Of a stretch of 64,000 bases of DNA, positions 1 through 12,265 are shown piece by piece. Each line of letters opens with the position of its first letter. Position 1 is the first letter of the stretch. The stretch comes from Sternotherus odoratus (lineage: Eukaryota > Chordata > Testudines > Kinosternidae). The stretch covers positions 38,218,319-38,282,318 of the forward strand of contig JAVMKO010000006.1 in assembly GCA_032164245.1 (NCBI GenBank), in the 5' to 3' direction. Position numbers and translations under genes: made by a program. The notes under the pieces are model-generated. The model was not told where the DNA came from and made no database searches. It saw nothing but the letters and a program-made list of their open reading frames with translations.

Positions 1-1499
1 GGTAAATCATTGAAATCAGCAGAGTTCTCGCTGAACTCGCTTGGGTGCTTATAGAAGTCTTATCTGCCATCTGCCAGATTTCTCGCCTGGCCAGATCATC
101 TACTGATTCTACATACATATTTTCATGGTCAACATGTACATTAATTGCTGACCATATCCGATCATTTTTAGTATTCATAAATTTAAAAAGTTCTAAAATT
201 ATATCAATATTTCTTTTTATAAACCCTTTCATTTCATACACGGTGCAATTATTACAATAGCTAAATGGGCTGAAAAATTTATTTTCACAGCAACAGTCAA
301 CATTTTAAAGAGTTATAGATACTTCATGTATAGCCACTCCAACAAGGTACTTGACAAAGGAAGACTCCTGCAGCTGCACAGAGCCCTGCTGAGTTCAGGA
401 GAGCTATAGGACTGGAGGATAAGATGGTAATTCTTCAAAATTAATAATGAAGAGAAACACCCAGCTACAAAAAAGAATATGATCATCTCCCACCAAATAT
501 CAAGCTCATATCTGAAGATTAATAAGCAAAAAAGGATTTTTCCTATAGCATGAATGTGCACGGAATGTGGAGCAAGGCACAAGGTACGCCTTCCCTCCCC
601 CCAACTCCAATGGAGGGGTTGAGCTAATCTCAGACCTTGTGATCCTATGGGGACTATGGTTAAATGACACTAGTCACCCCATGGATGGCCAGGAGGAGCC
701 ATGGCCACCCCCACTCCAGGGGCAAGGCACACCGAACTCTCATATGCTGTTGCAGTGGCCATGCTACCTGTGTTCATTGGAGAATTCTGGGAAGCACTGT
801 GTCATCTGTGAGTGCTGACAGATATTTAAGTGGCTTATACTTATCACCTTCTTTTATCAAAAACAGCTCTATAAATAAGAACCAAAAGAATGAACAGGAA
901 AAAGAGTCTTTTTATATAATTTAGCATTTCTGTTACAGAAAAATACCACTATCAACAATGCCACAACTTTACTTTTCTATATAGCATCTTTCAACCAGAA
1001 GGATCTCAAAATGCTTTACAAACTTTATAAAGAAATCATCACCCACTGAAACACAGCCACCTCTGGAGTGAAACAGAACATCTGTTTAACAGCACAATAT
1101 TTTTTATGCTATATTTAGGACAAGATCTGAAGAATGAGAGCCCAACTAAAACTCCTTGGGAGATATTTTGATAGAAAGAACGTACCGGTAGTTATCCAGA
1201 TTGGAACATCAGGATCGAGAGCCACATCTACGCTTATGAAAAGTGTCATGGGATTGTGAATGAACATAAGCAATCAGGTTCTTATGTCCACTACAAAAGA
1301 TGGCACCTCCAGCAGACAATGGCCCATAGTTCGATGCTAGCACACTAATTCAGTGCCTGACTCTAAGAAATGAGAACCAGCTACTTAATCACCAATTCCA
1401 ACCTCCTGGGTTTTCCTTGGAGACCTGCCATCGAAGTACCAACCAACCCTCCCGTTTCCTCGAGAGCTGACCAATAAGAATAAAATTTTGTATACAATT

Positions 1500-1513
1500 C
1501 CCCCCCCCCCCCG
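1500..1513. repeat. Poly-C run (14 bp)
   Basis: An uninterrupted C tract; G-rich on the minus strand. Confidence 0.9.
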
Positions 1514-3004
1514 AAACATGATACACAAATCGAACATATATATTTAGGCATTAAGCTAAAATTAAGACTTCCTTTTTAGCAATAGCACATATATCTCAGG
1601 ACATGCAAGAGTTAATAGAGGTTATTCCTGCAATGTTAGATAAAATTCACCTAATGAAAAAACACTCCTGGCTGTTTTCCAATGTTTGCTAAAAGTATAC
1701 TTGAAATATATTTATATATGACAATGAATGGCTAAATTTTCTCTGCTCTGGAATAATTTAATAACATCTTTGTCTTTGTTACCAAAGAACCCATTATACT
1801 GGATCTCTTTATTTCAAAATGATCATTATGCTAAGCCCACCAACTCTAAAACATTTTTGTTTTTTAGTAAAGAAAACAACTGTAAACAGAGCACTTTGGT
1901 AAGGTAGATAGCTATTACAAAGTTCACTTAGAAAATCAATATAGCATTTTAGTTGGAATTTGCTCATTAAACACCCACAGCTCTAATGCAAATTATGATG
2001 GAATGAATAAAGCAAATACATATGCTTCTTTCTTTTTATTAAATGTAAAATCTGCTGTTAATTGCTTCTGGTGTGTCATATAAACTTTTCGCCTTAACTG
2101 TTAAATGGAAGCTTTTACAAAAGTCATTAGAGAGTCTCTTTCTTTGACTTGTATAAATTTCAATATTTGTTCAGTAAAGGTTCACAGCAGTTAAATTACA
2201 TTAACAAATATTATTAGCTACTATGTAAGCCAGCTAAGTAAAATACTTATATTGCAGGTAAAACAAATCATTGGGTGTTTACAATAATATTTGGATATGC
2301 CCATTTTTAAACAAGCTTATCAAATATCCTGTAATTCTTAGTCAAATGAGAAAGACTCAAAGTAGATTTTTTCCCCAAATACTCAAATTTGTTTAGTAAG
2401 CTAATTGTTTTCTAATATGGGTGAAAGTAAATATGAAGAAGATGAACCATACCAAGTATGAGTTTACTGAGTCAAAGTAGTGTACATATTTTCTTAGTTA
2501 AACCTGATTCTGTTGGCAAACCTGTCTTCCACACTTTTTAAACTACCTTTAAAATACAGTAGTAGCAAGAGAGCGTGTTGGAAATCATTCTAGTTTAAAC
2601 ATTAGTTCATGATTCTCCAAACAACAGAACTTTGGGGGAAGGGAGGGAGTACATTTCCCAGGAAAGAAGACTGTTTGCTGATTTCCTAGAGGTCATCTGT
2701 GTAAATAGAAAAACTGAATAGGCAAGACAAGAAAGAAGAAATTGTTAGGATTTAAAACAACGACCTCAACAGAAATCACTTAACATTACTCCTATCAAAA
2801 AATGAAAAAGCCAGAATAAAGGCAAGACCTTATAACAAAAAGATGCGATCACTATCCACAGTAGTAATTCAGAAGATATAATAAATATTACAGCACTGTA
2901 AGGAATGACTTTCAGAATAATTCCCTGTTTTGAAATATACCAATATTTTGGAACTTTATAAGATGTTTTATAAACTAAGTAATAAAATTCTGCCTTATGC
3001 ATAT

Positions 3005-3005
3005 A

Positions 3006-3054
<49 letters not shown>
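3005..3054. repeat. Compound (TG)n(GA)n microsatellite
   Basis: About 11 TG units run directly into about 14 GA units with no interruption. Confidence 0.97.
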
Positions 3055-6000
3055 ACAAAAACCAAACGCTCTAAAAAGTACTGCAAGGCTTTATTTGTTT
3101 GTTAGTATTTTGTTACTAACTCTAGTTGTGATTGTTTATTGGGCATTTTCATGGAATAAGAGTGTCAAAAAAACTTGCTGTTAATAATATATTGGTGGAT
3201 GATATGAGGGTTCTTTTGGTTTTGGATTTAGCATTCAAGATTAGTGGTTGTTGAACTCTGCATGACCTGGGCTTTTATTTAGAGAGTTGGTTTTGGAATT
3301 ATCACACTCCTTTTAATGGTTATGCATAGTATGTATTTTCAAATGCTATGGACAATGCTGGGGGTAACAGGGTACATTTTTATGAAGAAATGCTTGGAAT
3401 TTCCTTAGTTAATACTTTTTATAACTAACTGAAAAATAAAATATTTCTAAATCTTTTATACTATATGATTTCACTAATACTTCATATAGCTCTATAGAGA
3501 ATTAAGATTTAGTTTGTGGGAAAACAAAGTAAATGGTATACTTTCTATTTCCCTCTCCCCACCGAACACATATTAAAATGAATGTAAAATACAAGAAACA
3601 CCATACTTGGTAAAGTCATACTTTTAATTTAAGATTTCTGTAATGGATCTCTTGTTTATTCTGCTTAGTTGTTTCTATGAAGGATCTGTCAGTTGTAATT
3701 TATCCCGGGGGGGAATGGGTGTAAATGGTTTTGGGTTTTTTTGGGTTTGCTTGTTTTTGGAAGGAGGGCAAGCATGGGGAAAGAAAGGAGAAGAACAGGG
3801 AAGAGATTCACTAAGAACTACCTTCCTTTTCACCCTCCCTCGGCATTGGGGTGCCCTGTCCTTCTGGGCAGAGAAGGCTGTAGAGCTTGTCTATGCCATT
3901 TCCAGATGTGCCAGTACTATTGATATTTGTTTAAAAACACTTGCCAAAACTCAATTTCCATTAAAAAAAAAAATCTATTAGTTGTTCATTTGCTTTAGAA
4001 ATCCAAATAAATTGACAGACTTTTTTCAAGTTTGGGTCTAGTCATTAGCTCCCAGTTCTTATTTTAGAAATTGAACTTGTAACAGTCAAATAAACTTAAA
4101 CAGAGTAATTACATTACTGTGAATGTCATTAAAATGTACTATTAATCTGCCTTCACACACACATTGCAAAATGCTGATAATCCCTGGAAATGTTCTAAAC
4201 CTAGAGGCCCTGTTCTACTCTAATTGAATTCAATGACAAAACTCCGTCTTACTTTTTTTTTTTTTTTAATGATCTGTAATATTCTGCTATGAAATGGACA
4301 ACCTGACCAGGTTCTCCATTGCGATTTTGAAAATTATCATTAATTTATTTTAACTTTTCTCATGCAATTAAAAATTAGAAGCACATTGCTGATGAACTAA
4401 AATTGCAAAGCATTTTTGATGGTCTATACTAGGAGTTACCGACTATAAGCTATTTACATATAAATGTGACTGTGAAGATAAAGCAATCTGTACAAACACA
4501 GATAGAAGCACTGACACTTTTATTGCTTTGTGTTTGCTATATGTATTTAGTTTGTTGTATTCATCGGCTCCTAAATTTCCAATGCTGTAAACACAGATTT
4601 AAGTAAATGGCTAAAACTGTTTAGTTGGCAGTTATCAAATATGGCTCTATACCGGGGTTTCACTGTGTACTCAGATCCAATTCAGTGAAAAAGGAAAAAA
4701 GATTTTTTGTAGGTTTAGATACCGACTCTCCACAGGACTTGCCTAACCTGGCTCTTGTGAAAGCTAATCCGTGTACAACTTTAACCCCTCTGCTTTCAAC
4801 ACACTGAATTCCACACAGCTGACTTTTCAAAAACTGCACAGCAATCTTGTTCAGCCTTTTTCTGTGAATAACTGTTGATTCCTGAATAGCTTTATTTAAT
4901 TATTTTAATAGAAAAAGGATTGGTAAGTAGCACGGGTATGTATACAAATGCAAGCACATTATGGTCATATTTGTGTGTTACACTTCAACAGCTATAGTGG
5001 ATTCAGTCCATGCTATTACTTAAAAAGAAGATGATTTGAAGTCCCTTATTTTGTGTATCAAAGAAAAACAGATCTTATATTTACGGTTTACTTGGCATCA
5101 TGGAGCAAAAACTCACTAACAGGGTCTTATCTGAAATAAATACTGGATTTATTTTTACATAAAAGCAAAACTATATATGGCTTAATAACTAAAATACTGA
5201 ACTTGTTCCATCCAATCAAATTTTATACTTTAGATAGTTGTGACCTGTATATTGTTTTTAGACTATTGACATTTCTGATCATTTCAAAGTAAACTTTAAA
5301 ATGAAACATTCATTATGTTGCCAAAAATTCTTCATAAGACTTGCAAAGAAAAATCTACATTGTTTGTTCTGTTGACAGCTCAGTGTACATTTCCATCCTC
5401 ATAACTTAAACACTATTGTCTTTTTAAAGATTACACTATTTATAAGACAGATTTTGAGAAAACATTTAGAAAGTGGATTTGCATAATGCAACATTAGTGA
5501 CAAGAAAACCAAGGAATAATTATGTATATTGTATACACAGTGAATAATTATACCCAGAGAGCTCAATAATTAGTGAAAGTATGTGCAATACATACTTTTA
5601 AAAAATGTAGAATGTCATACGTATTTAGGTTTATAAACATAAGGGTTGGGCACTAGTGAGTTCTTTTGGCTAAAGCCCAATATTGGCCTTATTTCAGTTT
5701 AATTGGAAGAGGATCTTGAATTCATCTTCTCCATGAGTTATCAGGAACCTGGATTTCTCTTTGTACCAAAGGTTAATAAGAAATGTGTCTGCAAAAGTCA
5801 AACAGCATTAAATACCAAAAACTGATTATTATTCCACAGGAGTTGTTCTGTCATTCATAATCTCTCCATGCTCCAACCTTCCTCAGCTAATCTTTAATGG
5901 ATGACATGCAAGAAAGAAAAATAACTAACATCTAAAAAGGGGACTCTATAGCAAGCGTTTAAAAAAATGGAAAATACTTTTCTCTGTGCTAGAAATAACC

Positions 6001-7055
6001 CCCACTGGCACTTAATTAGTGGAAAGACCACTTAAGTAAAAGGAAATAAGTCATGTTAAATTAAACTTTAACTCCAGCCTACCATCCTATTGGATTATTT
6101 GTTTTCTTCAATTTTGCTGTTTGAACTGTTGCACATTTATTCAGTAATTATAATTTTTTCAAGCAAGTTTTAAATAATGCTCTCCATTTCATTAAATGTG
6201 TTCATACTCTATACCATGTGAGTAGTCTAAAGAACTGCACAAACATTAATACACAATATTAAGTACTTGAAGAGACTAAAAGAAAAAGAAAGTTTTACTC
6301 TACTCTCCATTGCTACATTATTATATTTTTTTTTGAGACCGAGACAGCTGCAAAAGAGGTACAGTATAATAGTAAGGAATATGAAACATAAACAGCAGAT
6401 CATAGATTGGGGAAAAGATGGGACTTTTCCTTTTTTATTTTTAAAAACAGAGAAAGATGGGAAAAACCTCCAAAAAAGTTCACAATGTACATAAAACAGC
6501 AATGTAACTGGCTGACTTTTCTATAATATTTTAAACATTCATATAGCAAAATTCACCAACCAATCTTTTTCCATTCATATATAAACACAAAAACAAATGT
6601 TCCTCAATTATCTACTGGACTGTAAATAACAAAATAATATCTCACTTCAAATTCAGGGATCTCAAAGCACTTGTCTCACAATTTACAGTGCTCTATAGCT
6701 GTGAAAATTTTTACCTTCACATTACAAGTCTCCTATTTTAAGAACACTGCTACAATCAAAAACTTGATGTAAGCATGAAATACTTGCCAAGTTATTTTAT
6801 TTTTATATCAGCTTCTGTATGCATTTTGTTAAACTCATAAGAACAGTCCAGGTAATGACCAAGGTTGGGACTTTCAAATGCGTCGTTGAAAATCCTAGCC
6901 GAACATTAGTATCTGTCGCAGCCAGTACACTGGATATGGATCTCTTTACTACACTCCTGTTCCTCTCCTCTCACTGTCAAGTTTTTCTCCCCCAAGACTG
7001 GTACAAATTATTTTCTGCTGTTGATTCACAATTTCTGAATTCATGATGATAACTA

Positions 7056-7656
7056 AGGACAGGGCTACACTAGAAGTGCTATATCGGCATAGCTGCTGTG
7101 GGGCATCTGGTGAGGATGCTCTACGCCAGGGGTCAGCAACCTTTAGGAAGTGGTGTGACGAGTCTTCGCTTATTCACTCTAATTTAAGGTTTCGCACATC
7201 AGTAATGCATTTTAACATTTTTAGAAGGTCTCTTTCTGTAAGTCTTTAATATAGAACTAAACTACTGTTGTATATAAAGTAAATAAGATTTTTAAAATGT
7301 TTAAGAAGCTTAATTTAAACTTAAATGAAAATGCAGAGTCCCCTGGACTGGTGGCCAGGACCTGGGCAGTGTGAGTGCCACTGAAAATCAGCTCACATGC
7401 TGCCTTTGGCACGTGTGCCATAGGTTGCCTACCTCTGCTCTATGTCAACAGGAGAACACTCTCCCTTCAGCATAACTACTCCACCTCCATGAGAGGCAGA
7501 AGCTATATTGGCAGAAGAGCATCTCTCACTGATATAGGGCTGGTGTAGACAGCGTTTATGTTGCTGTAACTTCCATCACTATGGGGGAGGGGTCTTTTTC
7601 ACACCCTGGGCTATGTAAGTTAGATTGATTTATGTGGTAGTTTAGACCTGCCCTTA
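7056..7656 (-). mobile_element. MITE-like DNA element interrupted by a hAT insertion
   Basis: The outer parts (7056-7126 and 7438-7656) form one element with imperfect terminal repeats (agggctacactag on the left; tagtttagacctgccctt on the right). Its minus strand resembles the element at 24737-24968 in block order. A 311-bp hAT lies inside. Confidence 0.6.
7127..7437. mobile_element. Non-autonomous hAT element with 8-bp TSD
   Basis: Termini are caggggtcagcaacc on the left and ggttgcctacctctg on the right, inverted as in hAT elements. The flanking 8-mers CTCTACGC and CTCTATGT match at six of eight, both differences being C/T. No transposase frame. The body is related in opposite orientation to the copy at 51983-52409. 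Confidence 0.85.
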
Positions 7657-7844
7657 GTTTGGATTGTGTATGGTAGGAGGGAGGGGAAGGGAACAGATTT
7701 TCCACACAATAAAAACTACCCCCCCCAAAAAAGAGTTAAATTATTGTAAATTTTGTCAATTAATAGCAATCCTAGTACAATTGTCATTTAAAAGGTATAT
7801 AGACCATTTTTTATGAGTGGCAACATAGCTAAATGAAATATAGT

Positions 7845-7912
7845 GGATGAAATCCTGAGCCCCCTGAAATCAATAGTTTTGCCATTGACTTTAATTGGGC
7901 CAAGGTTTCAAC
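7845..7912. repeat. Short palindromic repeat
   Basis: The ends tgaaatcctgagcccc and gggccaaggtttca are imperfect inverted copies around a 'ccattgacttta' centre, a style of repeat common in reptile genomes. Confidence 0.5.
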
Positions 7913-8439
7913 AATTAACTTTAGTGGACTGGCAGTGTTAATCTGAAACACTTGCCCACGTTAGTCAGTGTTAATATAGTTGGGAAAGAGATAAGTGGGA
8001 AAAAGGAACCTAAAATTTCACAAAATCTAAAATTGTGCATCAAAGCTGTAGTTATATTACAAGGTTTTGATGACATATTAAAACCCAAAAGAAAAGCTAG
8101 TGGTAATTTACTAACTGTTTATCTAATTTCTCCATGTCCTTCCTTGTAGCCATTGTTTGGAGTGACATACAAGTCCTTCTAAATGATTGCAATGTCACTC
8201 CCTTAGTAAAGCTGAGTAACCCTGCTTTGTTGACCTAGAATGATATTTCATTAATTCTCATTTCAGAAAAACAGTTCCAACCCTATCAACACAACAAATA
8301 CAGGTTGCGATGAGTCAGGTTGCATAGTCAGGACTTGGGAGAAACTAGGTTACCAAGAATCAGAGAGGTAGCCGTGTTAGTTTGGAATAGCGGAAGTGAC
8401 AAAGAGTCCTGTGGCACCTTAAAGACTAACTAAAGAATT

Positions 8440-8482
8440 GAAGCATAAGCTTTCGTGGGCTAATACCCACTTCGTCGGATGC
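8440..8482 (-). ncRNA. Decayed hammerhead-ribozyme-like motif in PLE terminus
   Basis: On the minus strand the order is CCGACGA, one extra A, a GTGGG/CCCAC stem, GAAA (8451-8454), a short GC-TTAT-GC hairpin, then TT. This follows the hammerhead order of core box, stem II, GAAA, very short stem III and cleavage site. The first core box deviates from CTGATGA at two bases, so activity is unlikely. PLEs are known to carry hammerhead motifs. Confidence 0.4.
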
Positions 8483-8585
8483 AAGCAGTGGAAGTGTCCA
8501 GGGGCAGGTATAAATAAGTAGGCAAGAATCAGGTTGGAGATAACAAGGTTAGTCCAATCAGGCTGAACCAGCTTGTTATCTTTAA

Positions 8586-8963
8586 TCAGGGAGGATGAGG
8601 GATTCCTCTAGCAACTGAACTGGAGGTGTGAACTCCGAGAGAGGAGAAGCTGCCCCTGTAATTAGCGAACCATTCAAAATCTTTGTTCAATCCCAGATTG
8701 ATGGCATCAAATTTGCAAATGAATTGCAGCTCTGCAATTTCTCCTTGCAGTCTGGTCTTGAAGTTTTTTTGCTGCAAGATACTGACCTTTAAATCTTTAA
8801 TTGTGTGTGCAGGGAGATTGAAGTGTTCTCCTACAGGTTTTTGTATATTCCCATTCCTGATATCTGATTTGTGTCCATTTATCCTTTTTCGTAGGGACTG
8901 TCCAGTTTGGCCGACGTACATAGCAGAAGGACATTGCTGGCACATAATGGAATATATTACATT
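8586..8963 (-). pseudogene. PLE GIY-YIG endonuclease domain, C-terminal fragment
   Basis: An uninterrupted minus-strand frame of about 125 codons ends in a stop at 8586. It shows the GIY-YIG nuclease pattern of PLEs: VIYSI, then a CQQC cysteine pair, MYVGQT, the catalytic-type arginine in LRKRINGH, and GEHFNLPAH. In PLEs this domain nicks target DNA to prime reverse transcription. The frame has no stop codon inside the domain, which suggests a fairly young copy, yet it has no start and no reverse transcriptase, so it cannot act alone. The frame runs into the GC-rich junction upstream, giving a chimeric 164-codon frame that I do not regard as a gene. Confidence 0.8.
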
Positions 8964-8966
8964 GGG

Positions 8967-9303
8967 CCCCCCCGGCCAGTCTCCCCCCATCCGGCCGGTC
9001 TCCCGCCGCCCGCGGTCCCCCTCCCCCCGGCCGGTCTCCCGCCGCCCGCGGGGCCCAACCCCCGCATGAGCTCTGGCCACGTGGCCTGGCCAGGAGAAGC
9101 AAAGGGGGTCGGGGGGAGGCTGCTGGGTGCCGGGGGAGGGGGCTGATGAGCGCGGCAGTGGCTGCCTGGAGCCCCGCCTTGCTCAAAGTCCCGGCGACAA
9201 GGGGGTACAGCTGCGTACCGGGCCCACCCCGGATTTAAGGGGCCCCCCTTAAGTCCGGGGCCCGGTACAGCTGTACCCGTTGTACCCCCCTGTCGCCGGC
9301 CCT
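8967..9303. repeat. GC-rich insert with internal duplications and a long hairpin
   Basis: Very GC-rich. A ccggccggtctcccgccgcc block occurs at about 8991 and again at about 9029, with a related shorter copy at 8972. From 9191 to 9300 there is a near-perfect inverted repeat: outer arms ccggcgacaagggggtac and gtacccccctgtcgccgg, inner arms meeting at 9242/9243 with almost no loop. It is not a CpG-island promoter as far as I can see. The boundaries and family are unknown to me. Confidence 0.6.
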
Positions 9304-9439
9304 GCATCTCCCATATCCAAGTGGGGATATTGTGAGAAGAGGAAAAGTATTTTTGTGCTTGAGAGAAGACTGTATTGGGCATGAGATTGTATTGAGCAAC
9401 CATGAGATGCAATGAGCCTGAAGCTCAGACCTTTTAGAG

Positions 9440-9601
9440 CAGTGGTGGGCAACCTGTGGCCTCTTCGGGGTAAGCTGATTGCAGGCCACAAGACACATTT
9501 TGCAGATGTTGACCATCTGCAGGCATGAACCCCTGTAGCCTGCTGCTTCCTGCAGCTCCCATGGCCTGGGAACGGTGAACCACAGACACTGGGAGCTGCG
9601 G

Positions 9602-9646
<45 letters not shown>

Positions 9647-9744
9647 CTGTTGACAGTTAATGTCTGCAAAAAATCTCGTGGCTTGCAATCAGCTTACGCT
9701 GATAAGCCACATAAGGCCTGCAGGCCACAGGTTGCACACCACTG
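9440..9744. mobile_element. Non-autonomous hAT element with 8-bp TSD
   Basis: Termini cagtggtgggcaacctg and caggttgcacaccactg are inverted. Flanks TTTTAGAG (9432-9439) and TTCTAGAG (9745-9752) match at seven of eight. It contains a (GT)n microsatellite at 9600-9646 and no transposase. Confidence 0.88.
9600..9646. repeat. (GT)n microsatellite inside a hAT element
   Basis: About 22 GT units with one TTT interruption. Confidence 0.95.
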
Positions 9745-10397
9745 TTCTAGAGAGACTTGAGGACAGACATCACTGGTGCCATTCTTGGTCATTAGTCTCA
9801 ATCTATATACTTTGCCCCATATATTGCAGTGTGACATTGTGTCATTAAGTAACACTTTGTGGCAGTAATGTAGCCCTACTAAAATAAAGAGAGCCTATGG
9901 CAAGCAGCAGCAGGAATAACAGCCTCTAGTGGACAAAGAACTGCAACAACAACAAAATTCTCCCCTATTCCTAGTCCCAGCTACTTGGGGCAGAGACAGA
10001 AACCCAAGACTAAGGCTGAAACTCACTGTCTGGGCTGTAAAGAGGAGTGATAAAACTATATTTGACAGTATGTTATTTCTGATGACTACAAACACACACC
10101 TTCTGTTTCTTTCCTCACTCTTTTTTACTTCATTACTTTTTACTACTTTCTTTTATTATTCTCCCATCACCCCCTTGGATATTTCTGCTCTTCCTCTTTA
10201 CCTCTTCCCATGCATGTACAAAGCTCAAGAAATGAGAAGTATTAAGTGACAAGCTTTGGGTTATTTGCTGCTGAACTCTATGGCAATTTCCATTTAAAAA
10301 TGAACTTTCTTTTTAGCAACACTGCCAGTCCCAAGCATGGATAAAAAAGCAGGCTTCCAGGTAAAGCCTTACTGCAACAGAAACAGTTCTCTTAAAC

Positions 10398-11133
10398 CAG
10401 GGGTGGGGAAACTTTTTGGCCCCATGGCCACATCTGCTCATGAAATTGGGGTTGGGATAGAGGAGGGGGTGAGGGCTCCGGGCTGGGGGTGAAGGTGTGG
10501 GGGTGGGGGGCAGTGAGGGCTCCAGCTTGAGGTGTGGGCTCTGGCATGGGGCTGGGGATGAGGGGTTTGGAGTGCAGGAGGGTGCTCCAAGGCTGGGGCA
10601 GGGGATTGAGGCATGGCTGGGGGTGCAAGCTCTAGGGTGGGGCTGGGGATGAGGAGTTTGGGGTGTAGGAGAGTGCTCCATGGTGGGACTGAGGAGTTCA
10701 GAGGGTGGAAGCAAGATCAAGGCTGCGGCAGAGGGTTGGGGCACTGGAGAGGCACAGAAGTGCAGGCTCTGGGCGGTACTTACCTCAAGCAGCTCCCAGA
10801 AGCAGCAGCATATCTCCCATCTGGTTCCTACATGGAGCCACAGCCAGGCAGCTCTGCATGCTACTCCATCTGCCTGGCCAACGGGAGCTGTGGGCGCAGT
10901 GCTTGGGGCAGGGACAGTGTGTGGAACCCCCTGGCTGCCCCTACACATAGGGACATGCTGCTACTTCCTGGAGCTGCACAGAGTCACGGCACATGTTCAC
11001 AGAGAGGGCCCTGATTCCGCTCCATGGCTGGAGTGTGGGAGCAGGGCAAGCCCCAGATCCCGCTCCCCAATGGGACCTCAAAGGCCAGATTAAATCGGCT
11101 GGCGAGCACACGGGCCATAGATTGCCCACCCCA
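10398..11133. mobile_element. GC-rich non-autonomous hAT element with perfect TSD
   Basis: Begins caggggtggggaaac and ends attgcccacccca. Flanking TCTTAAAC occurs at 10390-10397 and 11134-11141, identical. The 736-bp body is G-rich on the plus strand with repeated 'ctgggg' blocks. Its long open frames on both strands come from composition and are not genes. Confidence 0.9.
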
Positions 11134-11349
11134 TCTTAAACCAAAAATCGAGGATGGTAGATTCAAATGAAGATCAAAACCCAAATACAGCAGATCTCAG
11201 TGAAAGCCAAAAGGAAGCTAGCATCAAGGCAGCAAATCCTGAGGACCAAATTTGTAACAAGAAGAGGCACGGGGAATTATGAACTTTGTATAGGACAGAA
11301 AAAGTGGCACAAGTTACATAGGATACAAGAAAATACCATATGAAAATAC

Positions 11350-12265
11350 TTAATATCAGTGAAATGAGATTGGCAGGAAGTGGCAAGATGGTGTTTGATA
11401 GTATTACAATCTTATACTGAGGGGTAAGAATTATGCTGGATAAAATCACAGCAAAGACTTGGGAGGCAGTGAATGACAGAATAACGACAGCCATGCTGCA
11501 GACAAGATGTGACACCTGTACAAGAATATGCACCAACAAACACAGCAGGCCACAGTGAAATAGATACACTCTATGAGCAGGTGCAGCAAGAACTGGACGA
11601 TGTGCCTATCCACAAAATCAAGTTGATGATAGGCGACTTCAATGCACAAATTGGGAACAACTCTACTGGTTGGCAAGTAGTTGCAGGCAGAGCAGCGGAA
11701 GGCATCCAAACTGATAATGATGAATAACTCTTGATTCTCAGTGGCACAAACACCCTAAAGATAGGAGGACAAGAGGATTCACAAGGTCACACAGAGATCA
11801 CAAGACCATGCAACTATTCACTAGACAGACCACGTGTGTATATCTAAAATGGGCTATATTCTTTGAGGGATGTCGGAGTCAGCAGAGGAACAGATGTTGG
11901 CTCAGATCATTATATTTTAGTGTCCACATCACAACTTAAACTCAAAGATCATGAACACAGACAGACGGTGTTCTAGCAAGAGAAAAGTTCAAGGATAAAG
12001 AAACGTAGAGCTGATTCCAAATTGCACTTAGTATCTGTTCCAGGATTTTATAGGACCAGGCTGATGACAGAGCAGGACATGTTAGAAGAGAAAGAAGGCT
12101 CAGGCGGTTAGGATGTGAACACCATATGGCAAATGGGAAACGTGCTAAGCAAACACTGAATTGAAACACCCAAAAGAGAAAGCAAGGAAAGCAAAGGAAG
12201 AACCGACATAAGAAGTGACAGAGAATACTAAATGCATTTCCATCACCTGGGAAGAAGTACCACAA
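11350..12265 (+). pseudogene. RTE/BovB-like LINE endonuclease remnant
   Basis: Translated pieces in shifting frames match an apurinic-type endonuclease of RTE-clade LINEs: an ISEMRLAGSGK block near 11350-11395, QEYAPTN at about 11515, LMIGDFNAQIG at about 11620-11655 (the GDFNA metal-site motif), and VGSDH at 11896-11910 (the SDH catalytic motif). Several frameshifts and stops separate them. The weaker downstream part (to about 12265) fits the linker before the reverse transcriptase, which is absent. In life this enzyme nicks DNA for target-primed reverse transcription; this copy is dead. Confidence 0.78.

Larger units (their letters stand above)
1..7055. other. Intron-like or intergenic, mostly featureless
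   Basis: AT-rich sequence with short shadow frames only. I recognise a CR1/L3-like scrap near 965-1040 (ending in an 'aggatctcaaaatgc' block), a poly-C run, one microsatellite, and homopolymer A/T runs. If the MIPOL1-like gene continues, this is its intron. No exon, promoter or RNA gene could be supported. Confidence 0.5.
8358..8966 (-). mobile_element. 5'-truncated Penelope-like retroelement (PLE)
   Basis: The minus strand carries the C-terminal endonuclease of a PLE, then the typical terminal sequence: cacgaaagcttatgctt, gttagtctttaaggtgccac, and finally actaacacggctacctctct. The reverse transcriptase part is missing; homology stops at a junction with unrelated GC-rich DNA at about 8966. 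The family is recognised from the GIY-YIG domain and the terminal sequence, which recurs at four other places in this window. Confidence 0.85.

Noticed and set aside
8967..9303. CpG-island promoter
   Set aside because: The GC richness is explained by duplications and a hairpin, and no first exon follows on either strand.
10313..11129. Long open frames on both strands (up to 211 codons)
   Set aside because: They lie inside a GC-rich hAT element with a perfect duplication; openness comes from composition and has no domain or splice support.
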